Positions 51,146 to 60,102 of a stretch of DNA of 64,000 nucleotides are shown here, in pieces. Positions within the stretch are counted from its first letter, which is position 1; the number at the start of each line of letters is the position of its first letter. The notes under the pieces are model-generated. The model saw only the letters and a program-made list of their open reading frames with translations. It did no database searches and was not told the DNA's origin. Source of the DNA: Paraferrimonas sedimenticola (GTDB lineage: Bacteria > Pseudomonadota > Gammaproteobacteria > Enterobacterales > Shewanellaceae); the NCBI RefSeq assembly GCF_002282855.1, contig NZ_NRIR01000003.1:186001-250000 (forward strand), read 5' to 3'. A program made the position numbers and the translations under genes.

Positions 51146-51180
51146 AGCTAGGTTGATGGCGAATGGCTAAGCCTAGCTAG
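51146..51180. promoter_or_regulatory. Inverted repeat ahead of LysR gene 51204
   Basis: TAGCTAGG (51146-51153) and CCTAGCTA (51173-51180), perfect eight-base arms 19 bases apart, ending 23 bases before the start codon. Candidate autoregulatory operator. Confidence 0.45.
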
Positions 51181-51203
51181 TAACGTACTCGGAAGCATAA
51201 CGA

Positions 51204-52082
51204 ATGCCCTATACCCTTGAGCAAGTAAGATCCTTTATCGCTGTGGTGGACTCTGGCGGTTTTTCTCAGGCTGCGCGTCGCTTGAACAAGCACATAGCGA
51301 CAGTCAGGGATCAAGTGGTCACTCTGGAGGCCGAATCCGGGCTGCAGCTGTTCACCAGAAAAGCTAAGTCATTGGAGCTTACCGAACAGGGTAGAACCCT
51401 ATATGCCTCTGCTTATAGCTTACTTGTTAGCGCCGAGCAGTTAGATGCCACAATGGACAGCTTGCACAACGGCGAGTCTAGCAGTTTAAGTGTCGGCATC
51501 GATTCAGGCCTGCTGCACTGCTTTAACGCCGATTTCATGGGCGATTTGGCTCGTAAATTCAGTGACAAGCAAATCAAATTGTTGGTTGGGGACACACTGC
51601 AAATTAAGTCTTGGCTGATGTCGAACCTGATTGATGTCGGCGTTTGCTACTCTAGCTTTTTCTACCCGGTAGAGATAAAAGCCACGCCTTTGGCTCAATT
51701 CGAGGTCAAGACAGTAATCGCCAACAGCGAGTCGATGAAAACCCAGCTCGCCGAGCTAGGTCTCGCGGGCATGACCCAGTGCGCCTACACCTTTACTCAT
51801 GACACCAGCTTGCAGTCCAAAGACATTCTAAGCAGCAAAGTGGTGTTAGCGAATAACCACGATGTACTGATTCAAATGGTGTTAGCGGGCATTGGTTTCG
51901 CTCATTTGGCGGTACATCATTGCCAGTCTTACATTGAGGATGGCCGCTTGTTAGCGGTAGCAAAGGATGAGAATAATGTCTGGTCGGTGGACCTGCTGCA
52001 CAACAAAGACGAAGTTAGCCAAGATCGATTTGGTGAATTAACCGCACTTCTGAAGCAATACTTATTGCAATTGACCCAGTAA
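51204..52082 (+). CDS. LysR-family regulator 1 of the hydrolase array
   Basis: 292 residues. An N-terminal winged helix (YTLEQVRSFIAVVDSGGFSQAARRLNK, then LEAESGLQLFTR) is followed by a substrate-binding-like effector domain (about 90-292). The recognition part reads HIATVRDQVVTLE, an unusual variant in which the common AVS/QSAVS is replaced. It lies downstream of hydrolase copy 1 and is convergent with the exported amidase gene. All LysR proteins in this region are 291-293 residues and similar in outline, suggesting local duplication. It probably regulates an adjacent hydrolase. Confidence 0.9.
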   Translation: MPYTLEQVRSFIAVVDSGGFSQAARRLNKHIATVRDQVVTLEAESGLQLFTRKAKSLELTEQGRTLYASAYSLLVSAEQLDATMDSLHNGESSSLSVGIDSGLLHCFNADFMGDLARKFSDKQIKLLVGDTLQIKSWLMSNLIDVGVCYSSFFYPVEIKATPLAQFEVKTVIANSESMKTQLAELGLAGMTQCAYTFTHDTSLQSKDILSSKVVLANNHDVLIQMVLAGIGFAHLAVHHCQSYIEDGRLLAVAKDENNVWSVDLLHNKDEVSQDRFGELTALLKQYLLQLTQ

Positions 52083-52110
52083 AAAAGCCGGTACTTTAAA
52101 AGCACCGGCC
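52081..52110. terminator. Bidirectional terminator between LysR 1 and the exported amidase
   Basis: GCCGGT (52087-52092) pairs with ACCGGC (52104-52109), with an inner CTTT/AAAG extension, flanked by A run on one side and CTTCT on the other. It serves the convergent genes ending at 52082 and 52137. Confidence 0.75.
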
Positions 52111-52136
52111 TTCTCTCAAAAGCTCAACTAGGCGAT

Positions 52137-53660
52137 TTACTTGAACTTAGGTAGCTTGTCACCCTTGTACAGCTTAGGAGCGCCTTTTGAGTAGGCACCA
52201 GCGGTTTTCATTACGGTATCCGTGTCTGAAGGCTTGCCAATGATCTGCATACCAAAAGGTACACCTTCTGGGCTTTGACCGGCTGGAACAGACGCTACTG
52301 GCAACCAACCAAGCAGGTTAAACGGCAAGGTGTAGTCCATACCTACCGCCGTGCTGTAAGTGTGGCCATCTTCTTGAATTGGCGCATCAGTAACAAAGTT
52401 GTAGTCGGCAGGAACCGATACGGTTGGCATGGTAGGGGCAATTACCACGTCATAACCTTTCTTAAAGGTTGCATCGGCCAAGTTGTTCCACATCTTCTGC
52501 ACTTCCGCTTGCATCTCGGCTAGTTGCACCGCGCCGTGCTCGGTTTTCATCGCTTTCTCAAGCAGCTTGCCTGTGTAGCTGGTCATCTGATCGGTAGCGC
52601 CTTCGTAGCCAGGCAACAGGGCTCCGCCTAGTGCGCCACCAAAGGCCAAGTGAGCAATGCCTTCTAGCGGCGTCATTGACATTTCAAAGTCAAAATCGAT
52701 GACATCAACAGTCGCGCCTTGCTTGCGAAGAACTTCAATTGCGTTTTGCATGCCATCGGCCACGTAGTTGGCCATTGGGCTGATGCCCATACCACCGATG
52801 TAAGCGATTTTCATGCCTTCAAGGGATTGCAGCTTCTTAGATTGCTCTTTTTGCTCGGCAACGGTTGGGTGGGATAGGTGCTCACCGGGACCGGCGATAA
52901 CGTTGTAGAACATCACCATGTCTTCAAAGCTACGAGCGATTGGGCCGCTGCCTACGTAGTGGCCCAGAAGCTCTGGGCTTGGCACGGTAAATGCCGCAGG
53001 CTTAAGACCGTACAAACCGTTGAAAGAAGAAGGAATACGGATTGAACCGCCCATGTCTGAGCCAGATGCGATAGTGGCGTAACCAGCAGCCAGTGCAGCA
53101 CCTGAACCACCAGAAGAACCACCTACCGCGTAGTCAGGATTCCAAGGGTTGCGTGAAGTACCCCAAGCATCGGTATCGGTAACCCAGTTGAAGTACAACT
53201 CTGGCACTGTGGTTTGGATAACAGGAATGGCGCCTGCGTCTTTCATACGAGCCACCAGTTCATCAGCTTCTGGCATAACTTCGTCTTCAAGGTGCAGCTT
53301 AGAGCCAAAAGTTACACGCCAACCGGCATCGTGATGCTCATCTTTAACCGCAAGGGTAATACCTTCTAGCTCGCGGTAGGTGCCATCTTCGTAGCGCTTG
53401 GTCGCTTCTTGAGCGGCTTTCATCGCATCGTCCCAGTGCGCGTAAGTTACCGCATTGACTGTCTTGTTGGTGGCTTCAAATTGAGCCTTTTGTGCCTTGA
53501 GAACATCAACTGGGGTAATCATGCCGCTTTTGAACAACTCGATTTGAGTGTTGGCAGGCATGTAAGCGAGTTCTTGTTGGGTAAATTCAGCAGCAAAAGC
53601 ATTGCCGGCAACCATGGCCAAAGCGATTGGAGCCAGTTTCAGTGAGGATGGAAATTTCAT
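52137..53660 (-). CDS. Exported amidase-signature hydrolase
   Basis: 507 residues from ATG 53660 (GGGAGAA upstream); a longer in-frame start 48 bases earlier is less likely. Signal peptide: MKFPSSLKLAPIALAMVAGNAFAAEF. The amidase triad is Lys in LAVKDEHH, Ser in GGSSGGSGAA and nucleophile Ser in DMGGSIRIPSS. Export is uncommon for this family, so it acts on amides in the periplasm. It lies within the array of exported Ntn amidases, divergent from LysR gene 53831, which probably controls it. Confidence 0.92.
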   Translation of the reverse strand: MKFPSSLKLAPIALAMVAGNAFAAEFTQQELAYMPANTQIELFKSGMITPVDVLKAQKAQFEATNKTVNAVTYAHWDDAMKAAQEATKRYEDGTYRELEGITLAVKDEHHDAGWRVTFGSKLHLEDEVMPEADELVARMKDAGAIPVIQTTVPELYFNWVTDTDAWGTSRNPWNPDYAVGGSSGGSGAALAAGYATIASGSDMGGSIRIPSSFNGLYGLKPAAFTVPSPELLGHYVGSGPIARSFEDMVMFYNVIAGPGEHLSHPTVAEQKEQSKKLQSLEGMKIAYIGGMGISPMANYVADGMQNAIEVLRKQGATVDVIDFDFEMSMTPLEGIAHLAFGGALGGALLPGYEGATDQMTSYTGKLLEKAMKTEHGAVQLAEMQAEVQKMWNNLADATFKKGYDVVIAPTMPTVSVPADYNFVTDAPIQEDGHTYSTAVGMDYTLPFNLLGWLPVASVPAGQSPEGVPFGMQIIGKPSDTDTVMKTAGAYSKGAPKLYKGDKLPKFK

Positions 53661-53711
53661 GTTTTCTCCCAGTGAGGACGAACAGTTGTTTAGCGGTATC
53701 TTATTCAAAGT

Positions 53712-53727
53712 GTGTTAGAGTTAACAC
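53712..53727. promoter_or_regulatory. Inverted repeat in amidase/LysR divergent promoter
   Basis: GTGTTA-GAGT-TAACAC between the divergent amidase (53660) and LysR (53831) genes; fits a LysR box. A second, imperfect dyad (CAAGATAAGG ... CCTATCCTTG) lies at about 53732-53757. Confidence 0.5.
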
Positions 53728-53830
53728 GCTGCCAAGATAAGGCTTAACCTATCCTTGTGGCGTAATCAAATGGCACCCAAGTCAGTCCAGTTTCACAGCT
53801 AACTCATTGATTAACCGATGGAGATGACCC

Positions 53831-54712
53831 ATGTCTCGAAGCATTGAACAATTATCCGCCTTTGTTGAAACGGTTGAGTCAGGTGGGTTTAAAGCCGCTG
53901 GGAGAAAGATAGGCAAGCACGCTGTCACCGTTAGTGGGTTAGTGGCCAACTTAGAAGCGGACCTGGGCTTTGACTTGTTTGTGCGCAAACCTCGTTCAAT
54001 TGAAATCACGGAGAAAGGCGAGGAGCTCTACAAGCACGCCAAATCGGCTTTGCACGAGCTGGATTATTTCGACGCTAAAGCGAGCTCAATGCTAGAAGGG
54101 CTTCCAAGCAAACTCACTCTCGCCATTGACCCCTCTTTGGTAGGCCCAGACTTGGCCGACGTGTTCCGGCAATTGATGTTGCGGTTTCCGACACTAGAGT
54201 TGGTGATTTTAAGCGGCGATCCCTTGCTTATCAGAAGTTGGGTGTTAAGCAACCAAGCGGATATCGGCTTTGGCATGACCACAGTGACCAACCACAAGGA
54301 AATCGAGGTCGTTCATACCTTTTCCTTTGCGATTCAAATGGTGGCGCATCCCGAACTGGCGCTGCCTTCAGATACAGTGACTGAGCACCAACTCAGAGCA
54401 CTTCCACAGCTGTCTTTAAAGTTCTTTAAAGATATCGGCATGCAAGACGCTCACGATATCAGCCATAGGGTGACCCGTTGTGCAAGCATGATTGATATTC
54501 TGCATTTGCTGAAAAGCTGCCCTTGCTGGGCTTCGGCACCGGCTTTCATGGTGAAAAACGCCATCGACAACAATGAGCTCAAACCCTTTTCTATGATTGG
54601 TGGCAACGTTGCCGATTGGTACACGCAATTGCAATGGCGCGCCGAGAAACCCATGAATGACGCCATGAAGCTGTTTATTGATTTGGTAAAACAAATACCG
54701 GATCGAAACTAG
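53831..54712 (+). CDS. LysR-family regulator 2 of the hydrolase array
   Basis: 293 residues. Winged helix SIEQLSAFVETVESGGFKAAGRKIGKH, then the recognition helix HAVTVSGLVANLEADLGFDLF; the effector domain follows. It is divergent from the exported amidase and convergent with hydrolase copy 2. It shares the xQLxAFVxTxExGxFKxAxxxxGKH pattern with the LysR at 55927, suggesting close paralogy. GGAG lies well before the ATG. Confidence 0.9.
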   Translation: MSRSIEQLSAFVETVESGGFKAAGRKIGKHAVTVSGLVANLEADLGFDLFVRKPRSIEITEKGEELYKHAKSALHELDYFDAKASSMLEGLPSKLTLAIDPSLVGPDLADVFRQLMLRFPTLELVILSGDPLLIRSWVLSNQADIGFGMTTVTNHKEIEVVHTFSFAIQMVAHPELALPSDTVTEHQLRALPQLSLKFFKDIGMQDAHDISHRVTRCASMIDILHLLKSCPCWASAPAFMVKNAIDNNELKPFSMIGGNVADWYTQLQWRAEKPMNDAMKLFIDLVKQIPDRN

Positions 54713-54735
54713 CTCTCAATCTGTGAACTAGTCTC

Positions 54736-54765
54736 AAAAAAAAGACCAGCTAGAAAGCCGGTCTT
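54736..54765 (-). terminator. Intrinsic terminator of hydrolase copy 2
   Basis: AAGACC (54742-54747) and GGTCTT (54760-54765) with an inner GC pair stem; on the minus strand it runs into eight T residues. It also faces the end of LysR 2. Confidence 0.8.
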
Positions 54766-54789
54766 GTGTGGTTTTAGAGACAAGAGTGC

Positions 54790-55794
54790 TTAGTACTGAA
54801 CTTGTTGATAGTCAGTGGCAGTTTTGAAGATCTCTTGTTTTTGGAACTTCACTTTAGAGAAGTCCATCTCGCCAATAGCTACCTTGCGAATGTCCATGTT
54901 GTCGTAAGTACGGAAGTAATACGCTTTGTTGTCTAGATCCATCACGGTTGACCAAGAGGTGAACTGTGGCAAATCAGAGGCAAAGCGCCAGTACAGAGAA
55001 CCCTGTGGAATGTCGACTGAGTTGATCATAGTCCAAGCGCGGTTTACGCCGTCTAGGTCGGTTTTCATCAAGGTTTCATCTTGAGTGTAGTTTGCAGCAA
55101 CCATGCGCTGGAAACGACCAATTGGGGTAGAGTCTGCCGCAATGAAAGTCTCTTCTGCAAACTTGGCGTTGCCCGACTCAAGATCGCCACCCAGCATCAT
55201 CATGGCTAGCGCTTCTTGGGTTGGGTAGTTAGGATCATTGGTCATTACACCCAGTTTGTTCTCAAAGATTTCTGGGTAACCGCTGCCGTCCAACCACTCG
55301 ACCACGATGCTCTTGTCGCCGTCGGTAATCGCCAAGTGAATACCTAGCACAAGGCCGCCAACCACAGCGTACTCATGACCTTCAATCTTGGTGTTTTTAA
55401 GAATTTCGATGGCCTCGTCAACGTTCTTCGCGTTGCCAAGCAGCATACCGGCGATAGAGCCTTGCGCCAGGTCACCTTGGCCTGGCTCAACCACGTTAAA
55501 TTCACCCAAAGCCAATAGCTCAACAGATAGGCCTTTTTCATTCATACCTGAAGAAACAAAGCCATCGTGATCCATGCCAGCGAAGCCGTATTTGGCTTTG
55601 AAGTCACCAAAGTCGTGACCGCGTGGTGAGATAACTAGCTTGGCACCAATTTCACCAGGCCATTCCATGCTGCGCGCAGTGAAGGTGTTACCGGCAGCAT
55701 TGTCGAAAGTGGCATAAGTACAAGCGTTGGCAGTTGCAGTTAAACCTGCGGTTAGGGCGCTTGCTAGGGCGAGAGAGATAAGCTTCTTGTTCAT
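54790..55794 (-). CDS. Exported choloylglycine-hydrolase-family Ntn amidase, copy 2
   Basis: 334 residues. Signal peptide MNKKLISLALASALTAGLTATANA, then Cys25 as predicted N-terminal nucleophile. Active-site positions: R41 and E44 (RSMEW), Asn in SSGMNEKG, Asn in VMTNDP and Arg in IGRFQRM. It is most like copy 4 (shared WLDGSGYPEI/WTDGSGYPDI, ENKLGVMTN, AWTMINSVDIPQGSLYWR). It is close in size to penicillin V acylases of Gram-negative bacteria. It is divergent from LysR 55927. Confidence 0.9.
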   Translation of the reverse strand: MNKKLISLALASALTAGLTATANACTYATFDNAAGNTFTARSMEWPGEIGAKLVISPRGHDFGDFKAKYGFAGMDHDGFVSSGMNEKGLSVELLALGEFNVVEPGQGDLAQGSIAGMLLGNAKNVDEAIEILKNTKIEGHEYAVVGGLVLGIHLAITDGDKSIVVEWLDGSGYPEIFENKLGVMTNDPNYPTQEALAMMMLGGDLESGNAKFAEETFIAADSTPIGRFQRMVAANYTQDETLMKTDLDGVNRAWTMINSVDIPQGSLYWRFASDLPQFTSWSTVMDLDNKAYYFRTYDNMDIRKVAIGEMDFSKVKFQKQEIFKTATDYQQVQY

Positions 55795-55876
55795 GATGAA
55801 CCTCGTGGGTAATTAAGTAAAAAATTAACTTGGGCGCATTATGGATTACAAATGCTGCTATCATAAACTCGCATTG

Positions 55877-55893
55877 AAAGGGTATTACCCTTT
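55877..55893. promoter_or_regulatory. Perfect palindrome in hydrolase 2/LysR 3 promoter
   Basis: AAAGGGT-ATT-ACCCTTT, perfect seven-base arms, in the 132-base divergent gap between 55794 and 55927. Strong candidate operator for LysR 3. Confidence 0.6.
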
Positions 55894-55926
55894 TATGGAG
55901 TTGATATCAGTTGAGAGGAGACACCG

Positions 55927-56805
55927 ATGAAGTTCTCGTTGGATCAATTAGAAGCGTTTGCTCATACCGCCGAGTTAGGCAGTTTTAAGCTGGCGGCCAA
56001 GCGTCTGGGTAAGCACAGTACGACCATCAGTCAGCATGTGGCGACGCTTGAGATTGATGCGGGATTGACCCTGTTTGAACGTCACGTCAGAAGGCTTGAA
56101 ATTACTGAGGAGGGCAAAGACTTTCTAAGCTTCGCAAAGCCGGTGCTAATGGAAGCAGGGCAATTGATTAAGAAAGTTGACAACATGAACGCTCAACAAC
56201 CGAGCGAGTTTCGATTGGCAATAGAGACAACCATTCAAAGCCGTCAGTTTATGCGCTGTGCCAATTCAGTCTTGCAACGTTTCCCTTTGTTAAAACTCAA
56301 GGTACTCAGTGGTGACTCGCTTCAGGTGGCAACCTGGGTTAGCGAAGGCAAGGCCGATGTGGGGATCTTTAATACTCTGTTCACCAGCTTTGAAAATGTT
56401 ACGCCTATTCAATTGTTTAGCTATGAGATGATAACGGTTTGCGCGCCGAACTGGATAGAGCAAAGCAATGTGATCAACGAAAGCGACATTCGCGCTAAGA
56501 CACAGTTGGTGTATCAATACGTTGAGCAATCGCCGCAACTCGAAGGCCACATTCAAAGCCACCACTATCACGTGGTACAAAATCTTACCGATCTCGTGGA
56601 CATGGTCACCCTAGGAATGGGCTGGGCCATTGTGCCTAGGTTTAAAGTAGAGCAGCAGCTAGAGGATGGCGATTTAGTGGAGTTCTTTATCGAGGGTAGT
56701 GCCAACGTTCAATGGTATACCGAGCTGTTGCTGCCATCGGATCAACCGGTCAACTCTGTGGTTAAGTGCTTTATCCAGGAAGTCCAAAAACTGCCGAATC
56801 GTTGA
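55927..56805 (+). CDS. LysR-family regulator 3 of the hydrolase array
   Basis: 292 residues. Winged helix FSLDQLEAFAHTAELGSFKLAAKRLGKH with recognition segment STTISQHVATLEIDAG, then the effector domain ending QEVQKLPNR. It is divergent from hydrolase copy 2, with a palindrome between them, and upstream of copy 3 on the same strand. AGGAG precedes the ATG. It probably regulates copy 2 and perhaps copy 3. Confidence 0.92.
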   Translation: MKFSLDQLEAFAHTAELGSFKLAAKRLGKHSTTISQHVATLEIDAGLTLFERHVRRLEITEEGKDFLSFAKPVLMEAGQLIKKVDNMNAQQPSEFRLAIETTIQSRQFMRCANSVLQRFPLLKLKVLSGDSLQVATWVSEGKADVGIFNTLFTSFENVTPIQLFSYEMITVCAPNWIEQSNVINESDIRAKTQLVYQYVEQSPQLEGHIQSHHYHVVQNLTDLVDMVTLGMGWAIVPRFKVEQQLEDGDLVEFFIEGSANVQWYTELLLPSDQPVNSVVKCFIQEVQKLPNR

Positions 56806-56906
56806 TACCAACCTCATTGAGCTATACGCACGAAAGCTGACGGCATGACTAGGTTACACCTGTCGCTGCATCAGCTTTAAGGCTGTTGGACTCAGTGACC
56901 TTTCTT

Positions 56907-56940
56907 CAAAGCAGAAAGAACATTGCTTTGTCCTTTCTTT
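56907..56940 (+). terminator. Probable terminator of LysR 3
   Basis: CAAAGCA (56907-56913) pairs with TGCTTTG (56924-56930) and is followed by a pyrimidine/T-rich tail. A second larger dyad, AAAGCTGA (56833-56840) with TCAGCTTT (56871-56878), lies just upstream. Confidence 0.55.
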
Positions 56941-57022
56941 TCTTAGCGCTATAGTCCCTCCCGCCTCGGGACATGGCACTCAACCTCAATGGAATGACAC
57001 TCTTAATTTTGAGGTAACCAAC

Positions 57023-58084
57023 ATGAAAAAGACCCTTCTTGCACTTACAGTTGCAGCAACCACATTTGGCGCAATACAAACTGCGGACGCTTGTTCTCGC
57101 CTGATCTTTGATGGTGGCGAGCAATACGGCTCTGTCGTTGTACGAACATTCGAATGGAATGATGACCAACCGCTTCAGTCGATTGCCAAAGCGATTCCTG
57201 TAGGTACAGTCATTGAAGGTAAGGACGTTCCAGAGTACAAGAAGCGTGCGACTTGGACTGCAAAGCACCATGTGGTTGATTACGTGGAGTTCAACACCTT
57301 CCACAACACCTCTGGAGAAGCTATCAATGACAAGGGTTTATCGTCTTCGATGCTTTATCAGGCGCCATCTGCAGAATTCATTAAAGACGCCGATGATACT
57401 GGTGCGCCAACGGTACACCTTTCAGATATTGTGAACTACATGGTGACTCAGTTCGCGACTGTCGATGAGGCGGTTGAATCGTTTGAAAAAGGCGAATTCC
57501 AAGTAGCTTGGAAAACCGGCATTGGCGGGCATCAGCATGGCTTCCATTTCTCCGTACAAGATAAGTCTGGTGCGGTAGCATTATTCCAACTGTACGAAGG
57601 CGGTGAGATGGTTGTGCACAAGGGTGATATCCACATGGATCTCGCGGTTATGGCGAACAAGCCACTTCGCAGGGATGTCCTAGAGCACATGGCTCAGTTC
57701 GATATGGACGACACCACCAAGATGCCAGCCGATATCAGTTCACACTCGCGCTATGTGCGTGGCAACCATGCCGTTCGCCATACCAAAATAGACCCGACCT
57801 TAGACTGGATTGATGTGCGTGGGAAAGCCAAATCAGCGTTCGATTGGGGTAACAAGATCCCGCAAGACATAGGTGATCCAACCAACGATGGTGAAACCTA
57901 TGCCACTTGGGAGACCTACGTTTACAACCTGAATGACCTAGATACTACCTACTACAACGAAGGTAACGGTACTCAGTTAGAAATTGATTTCGGCGAGACC
58001 AAAGCATTTAGCAAGACCATGTGTGCGAATATCTTTGAGCAAGCCAAAACGCAACAGAATGTAACCTGGGCACCTTGTAAATAA
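57023..58084 (+). CDS. Exported choloylglycine-hydrolase-family Ntn amidase, copy 3
   Basis: 353 residues. Signal peptide MKKTLLALTVAATTFGAIQTADA, then Cys24 as nucleophile. R41 and E44 (RTFEW), Asn in AINDKGL, Asn in VMANKPL and Arg in SHSRYVRG occupy active-site positions. The middle (VAWKTGIGGHQHGFHFSVQDKSGAV) resembles copy 1 (IGWGMKLGDGGAHGSHINVQDKHG), so copies 1 and 3 form one subgroup and 2 and 4 another. It is followed by a strong terminator. Confidence 0.9.
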   Translation: MKKTLLALTVAATTFGAIQTADACSRLIFDGGEQYGSVVVRTFEWNDDQPLQSIAKAIPVGTVIEGKDVPEYKKRATWTAKHHVVDYVEFNTFHNTSGEAINDKGLSSSMLYQAPSAEFIKDADDTGAPTVHLSDIVNYMVTQFATVDEAVESFEKGEFQVAWKTGIGGHQHGFHFSVQDKSGAVALFQLYEGGEMVVHKGDIHMDLAVMANKPLRRDVLEHMAQFDMDDTTKMPADISSHSRYVRGNHAVRHTKIDPTLDWIDVRGKAKSAFDWGNKIPQDIGDPTNDGETYATWETYVYNLNDLDTTYYNEGNGTQLEIDFGETKAFSKTMCANIFEQAKTQQNVTWAPCK

Positions 58085-58137
58085 AGTGTTCGAGCGCTTG
58101 AACTGCCGACTTGGATAGCTAAGGCGCAAATAAATCA

Positions 58138-58165
58138 CAGAGGCGGAGTTTCCGCCTCTGTTTTT
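58138..58165 (+). terminator. Intrinsic terminator after hydrolase copy 3
   Basis: CAGAGGCGGA (58138-58147) pairs with TCCGCCTCTG (58151-58160), loop GTT, followed by TTTTT. A strong, classical terminator, also facing the convergent LysR 58182. Confidence 0.95.
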
Positions 58166-58181
58166 ATCTTTTGTTCTACTC

Positions 58182-59063
58182 TCAGGAGTAACATTTTTCG
58201 GTGAATTGAGACTTGATGAATTGTGCTACCGGGCCTAATTGGTTGGCGGGCATAATACAAAAATCCAATGCCGCGCCACGATTAATCAGACTGTATTCTG
58301 GAGTTATGATTTTCAGTGTGCCAGCAGCGGCTCTGTCCTCAGCTTCGATGAGGCTAATGTAAGCCCAGCCAATGTCTTGTTCAACCATCTTAATCAGATC
58401 ACTCATTGCGCTGACCAGCATTACATCGGTTGCAAGTGTGACCTCGGCACGCAGCATGTCATTGTCAAACAAGCTCTCACAAATCAGTTGGCGGGAGGCT
58501 ATCATCAGCTCATTTGCAACGATTTCGCCATCAGCCAGCGCTGAATCGGGCGAGCAAACCGGCACCATGTCAAAGATTTCAAAGGTGTAAAAATCCGCGT
58601 CCGTCTCTAAGCCTGCCTCTACGCGAATTAACACATCAAGCTCACCTGACTCAAAACGGCTTTGCAATTGGTCACGCGAGTCACGCACCAGTCTAAATTT
58701 GGTGTTGGGAAACTGGCGAATGGTTTTGGCGATTCGCTCTTCAATCAAGCTCATCGGCACTTCCTCGCCAACGCCGATGTTAAATTGCTCTTCTACCGAA
58801 TTATTCACATCTTGAGCGATATGATCGAGGCGCGCGGCTTGTCTCAATAGCGTTTGCGCATGGCTAAACAAACGCTCGCCGCCTGGGGTCAGCGTGGGGT
58901 ACTTTTTGGAGCGGTCGAACAAAGTAACGTTCAGGTCACTTTCTAGATTTGAGATGCTGGTGCTCACATTGCTGACACTGCGTTTCAGTGCGCGCGAAGC
59001 GCCGCTAAAAGAGCCTTGTTCAACCGCTGTTATGAAGATCACCAGGTGGTCTAAGTTAATCAT
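58182..59063 (-). CDS. LysR-family regulator 4 of the hydrolase array
   Basis: 293 residues. Winged helix INLDHLVIFITAVEQGSFSGASRALKR with SVSNVSTSISNLESDLN, then the effector domain. It differs most from the others (for example PGGERLFSHAQTLLRQA) and is the less closely related paralog. It lies 18 bases after LysR gene 59082 on the same strand, so the two may be cotranscribed. Ribosome site AAGG. Confidence 0.9.
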   Translation of the reverse strand: MINLDHLVIFITAVEQGSFSGASRALKRSVSNVSTSISNLESDLNVTLFDRSKKYPTLTPGGERLFSHAQTLLRQAARLDHIAQDVNNSVEEQFNIGVGEEVPMSLIEERIAKTIRQFPNTKFRLVRDSRDQLQSRFESGELDVLIRVEAGLETDADFYTFEIFDMVPVCSPDSALADGEIVANELMIASRQLICESLFDNDMLRAEVTLATDVMLVSAMSDLIKMVEQDIGWAYISLIEAEDRAAAGTLKIITPEYSLINRGAALDFCIMPANQLGPVAQFIKSQFTEKCYS

Positions 59064-59081
59064 ATGGTTCGGCCTTTTTAG

Positions 59082-59957
59082 TTACACTTGCAATTGCATC
59101 AGCTTGCTTAAGAAGATATCGCCAGCCAAAGACAGCGATTCGTCGCTGGGGTAGAGCACCTCAGCATACCAGCTGGCAGACAAGCCACCCATGCGCGAAA
59201 AACTATTGATCTGTTGTGCATCAACGTAAGGTTGGGCAATGAATTTGGGGACTCGAGCCCAGCCTACACCCGCGCGTATCATATTGATGCTCTCTTGCAT
59301 GTTATTGACTTTAATGACTTTATCACTGTCGATGTGGGCGTTTTCGTGGCCATAGTCAAAGATGAACTGTGGAACAATCTGAGTCATGTCTGCAATCTCG
59401 TTCTCGCTCAAGACTTGGCCCGCGTTGATCTCTTGTGGGCTTGCCACTTCCACCAATTCAAAATCAAGTACGGTCACGTTTTGTAGGTTTTCAAAATTTA
59501 GCACTGGCGAAAACAATAGAGCCATTTCCACCACACCACCTTGAACCCATTCGATGCACTGTTTTGTACCACCCGACAATACCTGAAGGTCTATGGTGGG
59601 GATCTCTTCAAGCGCCCCAAGGTAGCAATTAGAGATTTGAGGACAGGAGAGACTTAGGTCTACCGCAAGGCGAAATTCGTTGGGCAATTGGCGATTGAAA
59701 CTCGCCAACTGTTCGTCAAATTGATGCAGGTCTCGCAGCACACGCTTGGCGTATTGATAGAGTTTACGCCCTTCGTCGGTAACCTCTAAGTGTCTGACAT
59801 GCCTTTCAAAAATGGTGATATTACAGATTTCTTCAAGCATAGCAACGCTTCGTGCAACCACCTGGCGGCGTTTGTTTAGGCGTACGGCTGCCTCCTTAAA
59901 ACTACCGGTCTCAAAAGTGTGCACAAAGGCTTGTAATTGACTCAATGAATAATCCAC
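59082..59957 (-). CDS. LysR-family regulator 5 of the hydrolase array
   Basis: About 291 residues from a GTG at 59957. Longer in-frame starts exist up to 60197 but overlap the divergent hydrolase. The GTG has GGAG six bases upstream and yields MDYSLSQLQAFVHTFETGSF, aligned exactly with the other LysR starts. The recognition segment is RRQVVARSVAMLEEICNIT. It is divergent from hydrolase copy 4, with a near-perfect 23-base dyad between them. Probably regulates copy 4. Confidence 0.88.
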   Translation of the reverse strand: MDYSLSQLQAFVHTFETGSFKEAAVRLNKRRQVVARSVAMLEEICNITIFERHVRHLEVTDEGRKLYQYAKRVLRDLHQFDEQLASFNRQLPNEFRLAVDLSLSCPQISNCYLGALEEIPTIDLQVLSGGTKQCIEWVQGGVVEMALLFSPVLNFENLQNVTVLDFELVEVASPQEINAGQVLSENEIADMTQIVPQFIFDYGHENAHIDSDKVIKVNNMQESINMIRAGVGWARVPKFIAQPYVDAQQINSFSRMGGLSASWYAEVLYPSDESLSLAGDIFLSKLMQLQV

Positions 59958-59976
59958 GCTGGCTCCAAAATGGCTC

Positions 59977-59999
59977 TTGAGCATCCTCAGGGTGCTCAA
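59977..59999. promoter_or_regulatory. 23-base dyad in LysR 5/hydrolase 4 promoter
   Basis: TTGAGCA (59977-59983) and TGCTCAA (59993-59999) are perfect arms around nine bases with further inner CC/GG pairing. It lies 20 bases upstream of the proposed LysR GTG and 104 bases before the hydrolase start. Candidate LysR operator. Confidence 0.55.
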
Positions 60000-60102
60000 T
60001 GCGGTTCGATGGGAAACTATTTTGTTGAAAGAATAGCATTCAAGCAAGGACATTGATGCCTTGTAAACCTTCAAAACTCGTTTATTAATGTGAGAGAGCA
60101 CT

